Source: Viola odorata (lineage: Eukaryota; Streptophyta; Magnoliopsida; Malpighiales; Violaceae). Taken from it: 64,000 nt of DNA. This document shows, piece by piece, positions 35,601 to 47,118 of the stretch. The DNA is taken from positions 52,286,377 to 52,350,376 of the forward strand of contig OY829541.1 in the NCBI GenBank assembly GCA_963691705.1, read 5' to 3'. Positions within the stretch are counted from its first letter, which is position 1. Every line of letters starts with the position of its first letter. The position numbers and the translations under genes were made by a program. The notes under the pieces were generated by a model that saw nothing but the letters and a program-made list of their open reading frames with translations, did no database searches and was not told the origin of the DNA.

Positions 35601-36246
35601 TCCCCGAGGAGAACAGGATAGCTGCCGGGTCGGTTTGAGAAACCCGAACCGAGTCAATGACGCGGTGGTGCGATTGCGGGTCAGAGTACTGAGTTAACCA
35701 GGAGAGGAACTCGGGCGAATCGATCAACACGGTGCCCAGAGGTAGACTGGGGACTTTGGCGGCAGTTTGTGAGGTGGCGAAGGCGACTTTGGGGTTAATT
35801 AGTTTGGTTTGGTGGGAGACTTCGGCGCCGGAGCTGAGGGGATTGGCGGGGGAAATGGTGACGCCGAGTGACATGAGGGAGAAGTACAGGACGGGGATGT
35901 GGAGCGAAGGTGGGGAGAGGATGTAAGCGACGTCGTTTTGGGAGAGTGCCGGGAAGAAGGTGTGGAGGGAGATGGAGAGGGAGCGGGTCTGGCTGAGGAA
36001 GTGGGCGTATGATAAGGATTGGTCGGTGACGGAGTTGATAAGGAAAGGTTCGGATGGGAGCGGAGAAGGGAGGAGGGAGCGGGCGAATTGGGCGGTGGAC
36101 AGCGGTTGGTCCAGCGGAGGGAGAGGGACGTTGGGTCTTAAGCTGTGGAAAGTTTTGGTTTGTGGATTGAAACCAGAGTTTGGGTCTATGTTCGGGTCTG
36201 TGGGTTGGGATGCGGCGGCGCCTGGGAGGTGATGCGGCGGCGCCAT
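32636..36246 (-). CDS. 4-coumarate:CoA ligase-like acyl-CoA synthetase, peroxisomal (copy B, SRL tail)
   Basis: Six exons: 36246-35179, 34473-34284, 33502-33357, 33253-33186, 33076-32974 and 32761-32636. They total 1,701 nt (566 residues). Exons 2-6 are the same sizes as in copy A, so the pair is a tandem duplication. It has [11 protein letters not shown] for ATP binding, [24 protein letters not shown] and [12 protein letters not shown]. The C-terminus SSRL gives a PTS1, so the protein should enter peroxisomes. The first intron is only 0.7 kb, probably closer to the ancestral length. The likely reaction is ATP-dependent CoA thioester formation on a fatty or oxylipin acid; the substrate cannot be read from the sequence. 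Intact throughout. Confidence 0.92.
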
Positions 36247-36634
36247 TGGCGGGGAGAGGGAGGAAAAGGAATCTGCGGGTGGGAAGAAGACGGGTAGGCT
36301 AGGAGACAGGTACCATAAATAAATGCAGCGATTTTAAAGGGATTTTGTCATTTTGTTTATAAGAAAAAGAAAATAGTAATAACAATAATATTTAATATTT
36401 GATCATAAGCATTTTAATAATCAAATCACAAATAGTTATTTAGTTGGGCGTTGCCAATCGCTATTCGTTTTTTCCATTTCTATAAAAATAATTTTGTTGA
36501 GAAAATTGTCAAATATGGAATGCTAAGTGAAGTTTTTGGCAATAGGATATTCTTAAAAGCAAGCGAAAAATCTTGGCAACTAAATTGTGTTTTTCCGATT
36601 TGGCAACTCTCTTCAAGCTGCTTCTTATGAAATA

Positions 36635-36840
36635 CTCCCTCCGGTCTGAAATGTATGACGTTTTAGTATTTGCTTTTACTGTTCCGGAACGTATCTTAAG
36701 ACGGCCGAAACAGTCACTATGTGAGACAATTTTGCTCCGAATTTGTTGGGGTCAAATAGTGCCTCATCCGGCCTCCTCTATATGTGTTCCCTACTGAATA
36801 TTGGGATGCGAGGAAGTCATACATTTCGGACCAGAGGGAG
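36635..36840. mobile_element. Stowaway-like MITE
   Basis: The ends read CTCCCTCCGGTCTGAAATGT and, reverse-complemented, CTCCCTCTGGTCCGAAATGT, each flanked by TA. The 206-bp body is non-coding and shares the GTCAAATAGTG-CTCATCCGGC block with the MITEs near 29259 and 47680. Confidence 0.8.
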
Positions 36841-37471
36841 TACAAAGAATAAGATTTTAAATTCAAATCATTTTATGTCAAAAAGAAATACCAGTTTATA
36901 TTGATATTGAAATTTCTGATCGACCTGATCGGTTTTTATACAACCGACTACCCGGTCGGTTTATTGTCAACCCGGCTGGTTCGATGAATCAAACGTCAAC
37001 TGAATCATTTTGTAAGTAAAACGCTTTATACGCCCACGGGCCCATCTCCTCCTTCTTCATTTCATTTCTTCTCTTTGTGTTCATGTCAAAATTGGAAAGA
37101 AAAAAAACCCTTGTTCTTCTGTTCTTCATACGGCTACGCAACCTCTCCTTAGCAACGTCGAGACTCGAGAGAAGGCGACAACCACCGTTACAGAAGCGAG
37201 TTAGGCGACGACGACCACCGTTACAACAGAGCCTCTTTCTTCCATCACGACCTGATAATCTTTGAAATTTTGAATAATTGAATGGGTATTGCAGCTATTG
37301 CTATTAATTCAATTTCAATTAATTTCTTCTGCTTCTTCGAGTTTCCTTTTTTCCCATTTTCTTCCATTTGGGTCACACTTAAATTTCTTAATTATTGCTA
37401 CTTAATTTGCTAGAGTAGAAATAGAAATAGAAATGCTTGATAAATTTCAGGTTTTTTTTTATATGGCTTAA
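36841..37471. other. Upstream part of the hAT transposase remnant
   Basis: No reliable gene. The CCGGTCGG/CCGGCTGG-type sequence near 36930-36980 may lie close to the left end of the hAT element. No terminal repeat pair or target duplication could be established. Confidence 0.35.
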
Positions 37472-38999
37472 ATGCAAGCATCATCTATAACCGGGTCTAA
37501 TTCAATGTCTTCTCCTTCAATTTTAAGTGCCTCTGTAAGAGGAAAAATAGATATTGTATGAAAGTACTTTGTAGAAGAAGTTGATCTTGCAAAAAGTAAG
37601 AGAAAGAAGCTTATTTGAATTTATTGCAAGAAAGTGTTTTGTGGTGGGGGTATAAACCGATTCAAACAACATTTAGTCAGTATTAGAGGTGATGCGGTGT
37701 CTTGTAATGAAGCTTTTGAAGAAGTTAGATAATAAATAAGGACACATTTGGATGGATTTGTTTCAAAGAAAAGGAGAGACCAAGACATAATTGCAAAACA
37801 AAATCTATTTCTTACACCACCATCGGGTAGTGGTGGTGATGTACAAGTTCAGGGAGGAAGAAAACGTAAAAGAACAATTGGAGCTTATTTTGTCTCAAGA
37901 ACAGAAGCTGGAGATCAACCAACAATCATAAGTGTGATGCAAAGTCAGGAGGCTATAGAAAAATATGATTTAGCAGTTTCAAAATGGATGATTAATGCAT
38001 CCATTCCTTTCAATGTTGTCAATTCTATCTATTTCTAGCATATGGTTGATGACATTGCTGGGTATGGTGCTGTTTATAAAGCTCTACATTTTCATAGCCT
38101 CTGCGGTTTCTTATTGAAGAGAAATATTGAGGAGGTGCGAAATTATGTTGATGGCTTTCGCGCGTCATGGAGAGAAACTAGATGCGCCATAATGGCTGAT
38201 GGGTGGACAAATCATTGTAGAAGGAATCTCATCAACTTCTTGGTTTATTCTCCAAAAAGAACTGTTTTCCTAAAATCCGTAGATGCCTCTAATGCTTCCA
38301 AAACTGTTGATATGTGTTGATACCCGAATTTTGACGCCATTTTTAGTTAATTTTAGCATTTCTGTTATTTAGTAATTTACTGGCATTTTCAGCTGATTTA
38401 TAGTCATTAGCATTTTTAAGCGTCTCCTCGCATTTTAGCATCATCGTTAGCATCGTCAGCTTTCGAAATCGCATTTTTAATTTTCCGTCACGTATTTTCA
38501 TTATTATTATCATTATTATTTTTAGCCTTAAAAATCATATTTTTTATTATCCGGCAGTCGTTTGCTAGATTTTTCTTCGTTTTAGGTCATCACATGAATT
38601 TTAGGATTTTTAGTATTTTGGCGCATTTTTTAGTATTTTTATTATTTTATTATTATTTTCATTCGAGCTTTTATTGGACCCGAGTAAGCTCGCTCGGACA
38701 ATAGCTTGAATTTGAAATGTTTTCCATCAACTAGTTCCTAGCTTTTTTTCCGTTCACAACGGTCTACAACGTTTCGTGTAATTTTCGACGTAACGTTATT
38801 ATTTTTCCGTTCAAACGTTTCACATTTTTTAATGAGAAAATAAACACGTTAAACGAGAAATTCTCGTCATTCGCTGTAGACGGTTAAACCCATCGTATTT
38901 TTCTCTACGCGCCGGTACCTTCGGCTCGAAAAGTCGGAACGTTTGCTCGCAAGATTAGGCTCGAGGCCATTTAAATAGGACTTAAAGGGCCCTTGATCA

Positions 39000-39047
39000 C
39001 AACCGTTGATCTGGTCAACCAAGGAAAGTCAACCAGATCAACGGTTG
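39000..39047. repeat. Stem-loop in the LTR, 16-bp arms
   Basis: CAACCGTTGATCTGGT (39000-39015) is the exact reverse complement of 39032-39047, with a 16-bp loop. It lies about 210 bp before the LTR TATA box. Confidence 0.7.
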
Positions 39048-39964
39048 ACAAATTAAATAGCATGGCACATGAACAGTGCAGACACGAGCAAAACAGCAAA
39101 GTCCTCGCCCGAGCCACCTGCTCCCATCGCGTCCTAGCCAGCCCATCGCTTCCTGTCCCTCCGCCATAATCACGGCTAGCACCCTAGCTCCGCCACCTCG
39201 ACGTCCGGCCAAGCCACGCGCATCCCTCGCGTCCGGCCACCACGCGTTTGCAGCCTATAAATACGAGGCTCTCATTCGGTTCAAAGGGCACCAATTCAGC
39301 AAGAAAACTTGTTCTCTCTCCCCTCTTGATCAGCTTGCTCATTTAGAGCGACAATCGCCTAGTTTAAAAGCTTGAGAGTAAGCTTTCTCTCTCTAAGCGT
39401 TTTCGTTGTTTATGCATGTTTTTTTCTTTAATTTCGTAAGGCTTGTTCTTGAGCAAATAAATTGCTTTCTTTTATGCCAGTAATTCACATACATGATGTA
39501 GATTAAATACATGCTCTCAATTTTAAAAATCGTTAGCTAGATTGTGCGAATTAATTAGTTTTCGATAATTAACAGTTTTGTCATTTTTTTGAAATTAAAC
39601 TCGGTACGATTTTTATTAAAATTCGAGCTTCGTACGGTCGAGACGCCGTCGAGGAGACGAGCGTCTCGGTACGAAGATCGCGAGAAACAGGCAAGGGAAG
39701 CCAGAGCTTGGCCGCCGGCAGTAGCGCCGGCGACCAAGAAGAGAGACGATGAACAGTGCCATGCTTCGGCACTGTTCACGCGTGTAAGGGTGATGGGCTT
39801 GGCCCATCACCATTTAAATGTTTTCACAGGCCAGGCACTATTCCTGGCCCATTTCAATTTTATTTCTTTCCTTTTTAATCAAGCCCATCCCATTTTAATT
39901 CTTTCCGAAACTTCGGATCGCACTTTTCAGTAAAAATAATTCGTATGCTTCGTATGATTGATTT

Positions 39965-40285
39965 TCGCAATATCAACTGTTTATTTTCTGCAAATATCAA
40001 CTGTTTATTTTTCTGCAAATATCAATTGTTTTATTTTCTGCAAATATCAACTGCTTTAATTCTCTCAAGCTGCTGGAAATTCTTCCGCAATTTATCAATT
40101 GTTTTATTTCTGCAAATATCAATTGTTTTATTTTCTGCAAATATCGACTGTTTTATTTTCTGCAATAGCAACTGTTTTATTTTCTGCAAATATCCAACTG
40201 CTTATTTCTGCATTATCAACCTGTTTTATTTTCTGCAAATCATCAACTATTTTAATTCCCTGTAAATCGTCAACTACATTTAATT
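39965..40285. repeat. Minisatellite A in the solo LTR (about 26-bp unit)
   Basis: About eleven imperfect copies of a unit near TTTTCTGCAAATATCAACTG plus a few T/A bases, with frequent small indels. It is non-coding and downstream of the LTR promoter. Confidence 0.75.
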
Positions 40286-40306
40286 TTTCTGCACTTATCA
40301 AAACAA

Positions 40307-40637
40307 CATTTAATTTTCGTATGCGTCAAATCAATCATTTCTTGCATGCAATCAACCCAGCATTTCATTTTCGTATGCGTAAAATCAATCATTTTTCGCA
40401 TCCAATCAACACAGCATTTAAATTCTCGGATGCGTAAAATCAATCATTTTTCGCATGCAATCAACCCAGCATTTAAATTCTCGTATGCTTAAAATAAATC
40501 ATTTTTCGCATGCAATCAACTCAGCATTTAATTATCGTATGCGTAAAATCAATCATTTTTCGCATGCAATCAAAACAGCATTTAATTTTCGTATGCGTCA
40601 AATCAATCATTTCTCGCATGCAATCAACTGTCATTTA
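40307..40637. repeat. Minisatellite B in the solo LTR (about 55-bp unit)
   Basis: Six tandem copies of a unit of about 55 bp that includes CGTATGCGTAAAATCAATCA and CGCATGCAATCAAC. The copies are more alike than those of array A, which suggests more recent expansion. Confidence 0.8.
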
Positions 40638-43256
40638 AATTCTTGCTCTCATAAAATTGCTTATCGATTTCTCAAGCTATCGCTAACACTCTCATTTTGT
40701 AGGTTTTAATTTCAAAGCTTCGCTCGAAAGTACACCTTTCGATTCCTTTTTATTTATTCGACACTTTTCGCAAATATCAATCATACGCATGATATATAGA
40801 ACTGCTAGAACTAAAATCAACCCACATGAACAACGTGTTTAAAGAGTTGCTTAAAATACCATGCTCATGTGATTTTTAATTCTCGCATATATTGACTGCA
40901 TGTACATGGGGACTTTCGATCCCACACCAGTTTTTCCACTTCAAAATCTATCATTTAAATATTGTACTCTGTTAGCAATCCATGATAGGTTCACATAGCA
41001 ATCAATCTAATCATGCATGGCCCGATGATGAAATAAGAGGGCGCTCATTCAGTCTTGCGGAAAATTCAGTCCCATCACGTTACGGTCAGGGATAATCGAT
41101 CGATCTTGATAAACGGTAACCCCGTCCGAAAGATCTTTTTATTATTCCTGAACGGTCACGATCATAGAAATGACTAAAGTGACGATTCCTCTGAGGGTCC
41201 CTTTTTTTCAAAGCGCATTTTATCAAACACCTTTTTAAACACCTCTCTCATCAACCGGTAACCGTTTTCGGATGTGACTCGGGTGCCTAACACCTTCCCG
41301 AGACCATAATACGACCCCGAACCTTTGTCTGGGGTCCAGACCCCTTTTTTGTGCCTTTAGTTTTTTTACTTATTATATTTCTTATGCCATGACGATTAAG
41401 GTTCCCTAAACCTAGCAACCAAATTAGGGTGGCGACTTCATTGCATGTTGCGAGGCGTCTGTTTATGCCGAGCATTGTAAGGTCCCAAATTTGGTTGCAC
41501 ACTCGCAAATGACTTCTTTTGTTAATTTTCGGGGCGCGACAATATGTTGCATGGTTTGTTTAGAGAAGTTACGCAATTTGTTGGGCCTGAAAATGTTGTG
41601 CACATTTTCACGGACAATTCTGCAAATTATGTCGCAGCGGGAAGAAAATTAGAAGATAAATTTAGGACATTATTTTGATCTCCATGTGCTGCTCATTGTA
41701 TTAATTTAATACTGTAAGATATTGGAAAGTTAGATGAAGTTGGTGATATTATAGCTCATGCTTTTAGGATAACTAAATACATCTACAATCATTATTTTCC
41801 ATTGCATTTGATGAGACAATTCACTGGAGGAAAGGAGATATTATGTCCTACACCTACTCGATTTGCCACTAATTTTATTGCTTTGCAAAGCATATTAAGT
41901 CAAAAAGATTTTTTTAGAGCCATGGCTACATCTAGAGAGTGGGTCACTTCCTCTTATGCTAAGGAAATCAAGGGGGGAAAGTTTGAGAATGATGTCTTGG
42001 ATTCTTATTTTTGGAAGGAATGTGTTGTCATTGTTAAACTCACTGAGCCTCTAGTTCGTATTTTGCGACTTGTTGATGGTGATGATCGACCAACAATGCC
42101 ATACATATATGAGGCTATTCACACAGCTAGAGACGAGATGTTAAGAAGATTTCAGAGAAGGAAAAAAAGGATTGATCCTTATATTAAGATTCTTGATGAT
42201 TGATGGGACCGTCAATTGCATAAAAACCTTCATGCAGCTGGGTTTTGGCTCAATCCTCAATTCCAGTACAATCCTAGTGAGACGGACAAGCGTAGACACA
42301 CTACTTCTGGGTTGTTTGACGTCATAGAGAGGTATGCTTATAGAAACAACACTTTGAGAAGTAAGTTGAGTAGTGAGGTGAAGTTATTCTGAGGTGCAGA
42401 GGGGAATTTTAGTGCAGTAAATGATCGTTATGTGATGTCTCCAAGTAATTTTTTTTTAAATGTATTGATATTTTTTTAATTAATTTTAATAAGGTTTACT
42501 AAAAATATAGAAAACTAATATTTTTACGTGTAGATGAATGTTGGATGAACTATGGGAGTGATGCACCAGAGTTGCAAAAGTTAGTTATCCGAGTTTTAAG
42601 CCAAACATGAAATTGAAGCATATTTGAGCATGTTCATTAAAAAAAAAGAAATATATTGGAGCATCAAAGACTTAATAATTTGGTATATGTTCATTACAAT
42701 TTAAAGCTACAACAAAAGTACGTTTCTATACTTTTTACTTTTTATTTATTAACAATATATAATTTTGAATTTTAACTCGAGTTGCGTTTGGACTAAATTG
42801 TTTGGCTACTGTAATTATGTAGACAACTTGCTAATATTTTGGTTAATTAATATAGGAGTTTAAATGGTATGAATTATGACCCTATGAACTTTGAGGAGTT
42901 TCGAGCTAATGATACTTGGATATTAGAGGATGAACCACCAAGTCTAACAAGTTCTGAATTAGAGGCTTTCCGAAGTGATATGGAAGCATGTAATATTTAA
43001 GATGTTCCTAATGATGGTAAGTTGGTAACTACCTACTTATTTTAAAAGTTATTGATATGAAACTATTGTTGTTAATTTATTGATTCTTTGTTTTTATGTT
43101 TTATTTGATAATACTAGAGTTGAACCTTCAAGATGAGCTTGATGATGAGAATGATGAAGATGAAGATGAAGGAATTGAAAGTAGACGTCGTTATGAAGAC
43201 ATTTTCAAAAAAGCTAGTGGCTCAACCTCTCAACTTGTTGCCAATCCATGGAATTA

Positions 43257-44420
43257 ATCGTTTTGTAATTTAGATATTTAAGTGTGTTTGAACTTTAAAT
43301 ATCATTTCATTTGAATGTTGGATTGTTTCTTTATTTTTAACTTTTGATCTACTTGATATATTATAAAATGCTACATCCATTAGTATGAAAATTTACCGGT
43401 TCAATCTAGTTCAATTATCTAAGATTGAACGGTTCGATGTGTGAACGGTTTAAAATGGTCCAATAGGTCAATCTAGTAAAACCCTATTAAACTCGATCAA
43501 ACTAAGAAATTTTTATTTCTAGTTTGTTATCCGGTTTGGTTCTGATAATTATGCTGAAAAGTAAAAGGATAATAGTAGCTCAACAAGAGCTGAACAGTTT
43601 GTTTTGTCCATTTATGAAACAAAAAGCACGTGTTTTACACTAAGGAGAGTTACTATTTTAATTTAAAGGATACTTAAAATAAATATTAAAAAAAACATGT
43701 ATTCCACGCTATTCATGCGGGCATATATGATTAATTTCTTTTTTTATATAAAAATTGACATATTATGTTACTATATTAGTATTATTGATATATTTTCTTT
43801 ATATTATAATAGAGGAGGAGCCAATTGGAGGAGCTGCACGTTGCAGACTGCTTACAGTGCGCTAGATCGAATGTTATTAATCCCATATCATACTGAGCCG
43901 GTATAACCCTTACGTTTCATCCTAATTCTAATATAAAATATACCGTATTATTTCAGTTTTTATTTCGATCTATATCAATTATACTAATTATACCGATTGA
44001 ATACCAGTCGATATAGACGGTACGTCTTATCCCAATGCTAAAAAAAGTATCATAAGTTTGTTGAATTTTATAAATTTATATGTAATATATATAATAAAAA
44101 TAGGATACTGAGATGTCAATTAAGAACGATACTGATGACCAAATCAAAAAGCTCATCAATACGAGATTGACAATTTTGACTGAATCAATGTTTAATTATT
44201 GGTGGTCTACAATACATTAGATTAAAAAAGGTTATAATTACTGTGGTGACTGGTTGAGGCTGAGCTTACAATGACGAGACATGGTATCATTGAATATGAG
44301 TTTCCTCCATAGAATGCGTTTCCTATCATTTTTTAAAACGGAATCTCAAGTATTTTGTCAAGTCTATTAGATTGGACGTAATGTTGTTTGCGATAGGTTA
44401 ACTATTAAAGTGTTTACAAT
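43257..44420. other. AT-rich spacer between the hAT and LINE remnants
   Basis: Nothing certain. It may hold the right end of the hAT element (about 43380-43560) and a decayed 5' part of the LINE. Confidence 0.4.
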
Positions 44421-44429
44421 TAATGCCTC

Positions 44430-46780
44430 ATGGTACGTTTATTTCCTTAATTCCTAAGAAAATCTCTATTCTGTGATGATTTCCGAATCTACGACCTATG
44501 AGTTTGTGCAATTTTATTTACAAAGTTATTGCTAAAATCATTGTGCTGAGACACTAACCTTGGTTACATTCTTTGATTTGTGAAAACCAAACCGCTTTTG
44601 TTCCGGGTAGGGAAATTACTGATAATGTTAACAACAATCATATGGCTATTAAACTTGACCTTAATAAAGCTTAGGACAGAGTTAGTTGGGTGTTCCTTAA
44701 AGCAGTTTTAAACCGTTTGGGTTCTGATTCTTCTGCTACTGAATTAATCATGGGCTGTGTTATTTCTCTCCTACCAAATTTTGCGCAATGGTCTCCTTTG
44801 AAGAAAATCATTTCGTCTAGAGGTATCAGACAAGGGGATCCTCTTTCCCCGTATCTTTTCTTATTCATATCTGATGCTTTTTCTCATCTCCTTAACAAGG
44901 CTTGTGCAGATGATAGTTTACAGGGTTTCAATATCAAGACTAGATGTCCAGCAATCTCTCACATTCTATACGCCAATGACACCCTGTTATTCGGAAAAGC
45001 CAATTTTCAAGAAGGACACGAGTTTAAAAGACTTATCAACTTGTATAGTGATGCATCCGGACAGCTGATCAATTTTAATAAATCTTCTGTCACCTTCAGT
45101 GCTGCAACCCTAGCTTCTCAAAGATTGTCTCTTATCAATTTACTTGGGATGAAGGAGGCAAGCTCTAGTGACAAGTACCTCGGCCTCCCGGCAGTTTGGG
45201 GGAAATTCAAGGTGGTTGCCCTTGGATTCATTAAGAGCAAAGTAATCGCTAAAACCAAATCTTGGAAGCATTCGCTCGTCTCAAGCTGCTAGAGAGAACT
45301 TGATCAAGTCTTTTATCACGGCTATCCCAACCTACGTGATGCAACTCTTTAAATTGCCCTCTACCTTCTGCTCAAGTTTAAATAGTTTGATTGCCAATTT
45401 CTGGTGGGGTGGTAATGACGAAGAGAAAAAAGTTAATTGGGTTGCATGGCGCAAGTTGACCAGAGGAAAACAGATTGGTGGTATGGGGTTAAGAGAACTG
45501 GAGGTTTTCAATCTTGCATTACTGGCCAAACAAGCTTGGAGATTTATCAACAATCCGAACTCCCTGTGGGCCAAAACTTTGAATGGTATCTACTTTCCTC
45601 ATGGTTCCTTTAATTTGGCTAACAAAGGGAGAACCCTACTTGGTTTTGGTCTAGTTTGTTGTGCGGCAGGGATTCTCTCTCGAAGGTCTCCGATGGAACA
45701 TTGGGAATGGCCGGAGTGTCAACATCTGGTCGGATAAATGGATTCCTTCTTGGCCAGTGCTCAAGCTCGACAGATTCAGGCCAAACAATGCGGATATTTA
45801 TTGGGTGGCAGACCTCATCCATCCAATCTCTAGACACTGGAATTTGCAGCTTTTGGAAAACTTTTTTGGCAACAACATTGCTGCTGAAATTGGTGCTATC
45901 CCTATTGGCAATGAAACCTCTTCTGACTGAATCATGTGGCACCTCAATAACAAAGGTAAATACACTATCAGAGAAGGCTATCATTGTACAAAAAGCAAGC
46001 AAGAGCAGTCCTCCCCTTCTTCTTCTACGGCTGGAACAAATGATTTTTGGAAGGATATTTGGAAAGTAAAAGCTCACCCCAAGATCATCAACTTCCTGTG
46101 GAGAATTGCATCTGTTGCTATTGCTGCTAATCTCAACCTTGGAAAAGAAAGATGAAGGAGTCCCCCCTTTGCAGCATCTGCAACAGTGAATCGGAATTGT
46201 TGGAGCATTTATTTTTCGAATGCAAGCTCGCAAGAGATACATGGTTCCTTTCACCTATGGGGTACATCCTGGATAGCAGAGGTATCGATGATTTTAAAAG
46301 CTGGTGCCCTAAGGCTGTTAAGCTTTTCAAAGATGCAGATTACAAGGATGTCCTCGCCTTATTAGCATACACACTTTGGTCTATTTGGAAGAGCAGAAGT
46401 TGCTGTGTTTTTCAGCATATCCCCTTTGATCCTAAGAGTACTGCTAACAAAGCTTTGAGCAGCTATGAGGAGTATGCTAACAGTACTGCCAAATGGTCCC
46501 TCCCTTTGGACCAAACAGTCTGGAAGATCAACTTTGATGCCTCTTTTTCGGACAAAGACAAGCGGGGATATATTGGAGTTGTTCTTCGTAATTCAGCTGG
46601 TAGTGTTGGTGCTGCAGTTACTTACAGTACTCCTTGTTCTTCCCCTTTAGTTGCGGAGGCTTGGGGCCTTATGTTACGCAACGGCGCTGGTGAAAGCCTG
46701 GCCGGAGAAGGTGGAAGCTATTAAAGGCGATTGTAAAATCCTCATCGATCTATGCAAAGATAGGCAGCGTGGTGCCTGAG
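44430..46780 (+). pseudogene. L1-type LINE ORF2 remnant (reverse transcriptase, zf-RVT, RNase H)
   Basis: Fragments in several frames spell a plant L1 ORF2. First come FRPMSLCNFIYKVIAKII-like sequence, ENQTAFVPGREITDNV, then MAIKLDLNKA and DRVSWVFLKAV. Next are SSRGIRQGDPLSPYLF and ILYANDTLLFGKA, the polymerase active site, with YAND where Y/F-A-D-D is expected. After a frame break come TAIPTYVMQLFKLP and NFWWGG. The zf-RVT domain has FWKDIWKVKAHPKIINFLWR, and CSICNSESELLEHLFFEC is in another frame. Last is an RNase H segment (WKINFDASFSDKDKRGYIGV, then AEAWGL). A stop after LNKA, frame changes near 45290, 45660, 45930 and 46150, and the altered active site show it is inactive. Confidence 0.88.
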
Positions 46781-46923
46781 ACATACAAGCAATTACAGAA
46801 AGAGCTTCGATTCCCCCTTCTCTTTGGCATCTGAACCCACCTGCTCAGTTTTGCGCTTTGGTTCTCTCTGATGAATGGAAGTTGTTTTTTTATTTCTACA
46901 AATCCTAACAAATATACATTTTA

Positions 46924-47118
46924 TTGAGCTTGGTGACTAAATTAAGTCCAGACTCTAATAATAAAGAGACTTGGGACAGGCTTGGCATACATCTCAAAAT
47001 AGCTGATCCAAATCCATCCGGGCCTATTACATGGCCTACCCACAAATTGATCAGCGCTTATGGAGCACACGACCATTCACACGAACACCGTCCAATGGTA
47101 GTGACTACTGAGAAGTGA
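46924..47118 (+). other. Unrecognised open frame after the LINE remnant
   Basis: A 64-codon frame without an ATG start contains KLSPDSNNKETWDRLGIHLK, then PSGPITWPTHKLISAYG and DHSHEHRP, ending in a stop. It reads like real protein and not random translation, and may be the 3' exon of a captured or decayed gene. I could not assign it to a family. Confidence 0.3.

Larger units (their letters stand above)
38315..41541 (+). mobile_element. Giant solo LTR (3.2 kb) of a Gypsy-type retrotransposon
   Basis: It starts TGTTGATACCCGAATTTTGA and ends GGGGCGCGACA, with the 5-bp target duplication ATATG on both sides (38310-38314 and 41542-41546). The insertion lies exactly within the hAT reading frame. 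There is no gag-pol. A TATA box (TATAAATA, 39256-39263), a leader and the GGGTGCCTAACACCTTCCCG block near the 3' end fit a large Gypsy LTR of the Ogre/Tat kind (recalled, not searched). A single LTR with an intact duplication indicates unequal recombination between two LTRs. Confidence 0.85.
37472..43256 (+). pseudogene. hAT-family (BED finger/DUF659) transposase remnant, split by a solo LTR
   Basis: From 37472 the frame reads a BED-type zinc-finger region (LICIYCKKVF-like with CGGGINRFKQHL) broken by stops. DUF659 follows: SKWMINASIPFNVVNS, GWRETR-type ASWRETRCAIMADGWT, then KSVDASNASKTVDM. After an interruption at 38315-41541 it resumes with FTDNSANYVAAG, SPCAAHCINLIL and TRFATNFIALQSIL. 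A C-terminal piece lies at about 42860-43256 (DTWILEDEPPS, then an Asp/Glu-rich tail). Several in-frame stops (for example near 37558, 37615, 37730, 38038, 41678 and 42200) show that it is dead. DUF659 proteins are transposases of plant hAT elements. Confidence 0.82.

Noticed and set aside
39076..39933. Open frames of 99 and 114 codons inside the solo LTR as genes
   Set aside because: They overlap frames on the opposite strand and lie in the LTR leader region; no domain was seen.
38315..41541. CRISPR-like interpretation of the repeats in the solo LTR
   Set aside because: The repeats are directly adjacent with no unique spacers, and this is a plant nuclear locus.
45619..46254. 211-codon minus-strand frame across the LINE remnant
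   Set aside because: Antisense to recognisable reverse-transcriptase and zf-RVT sequence.
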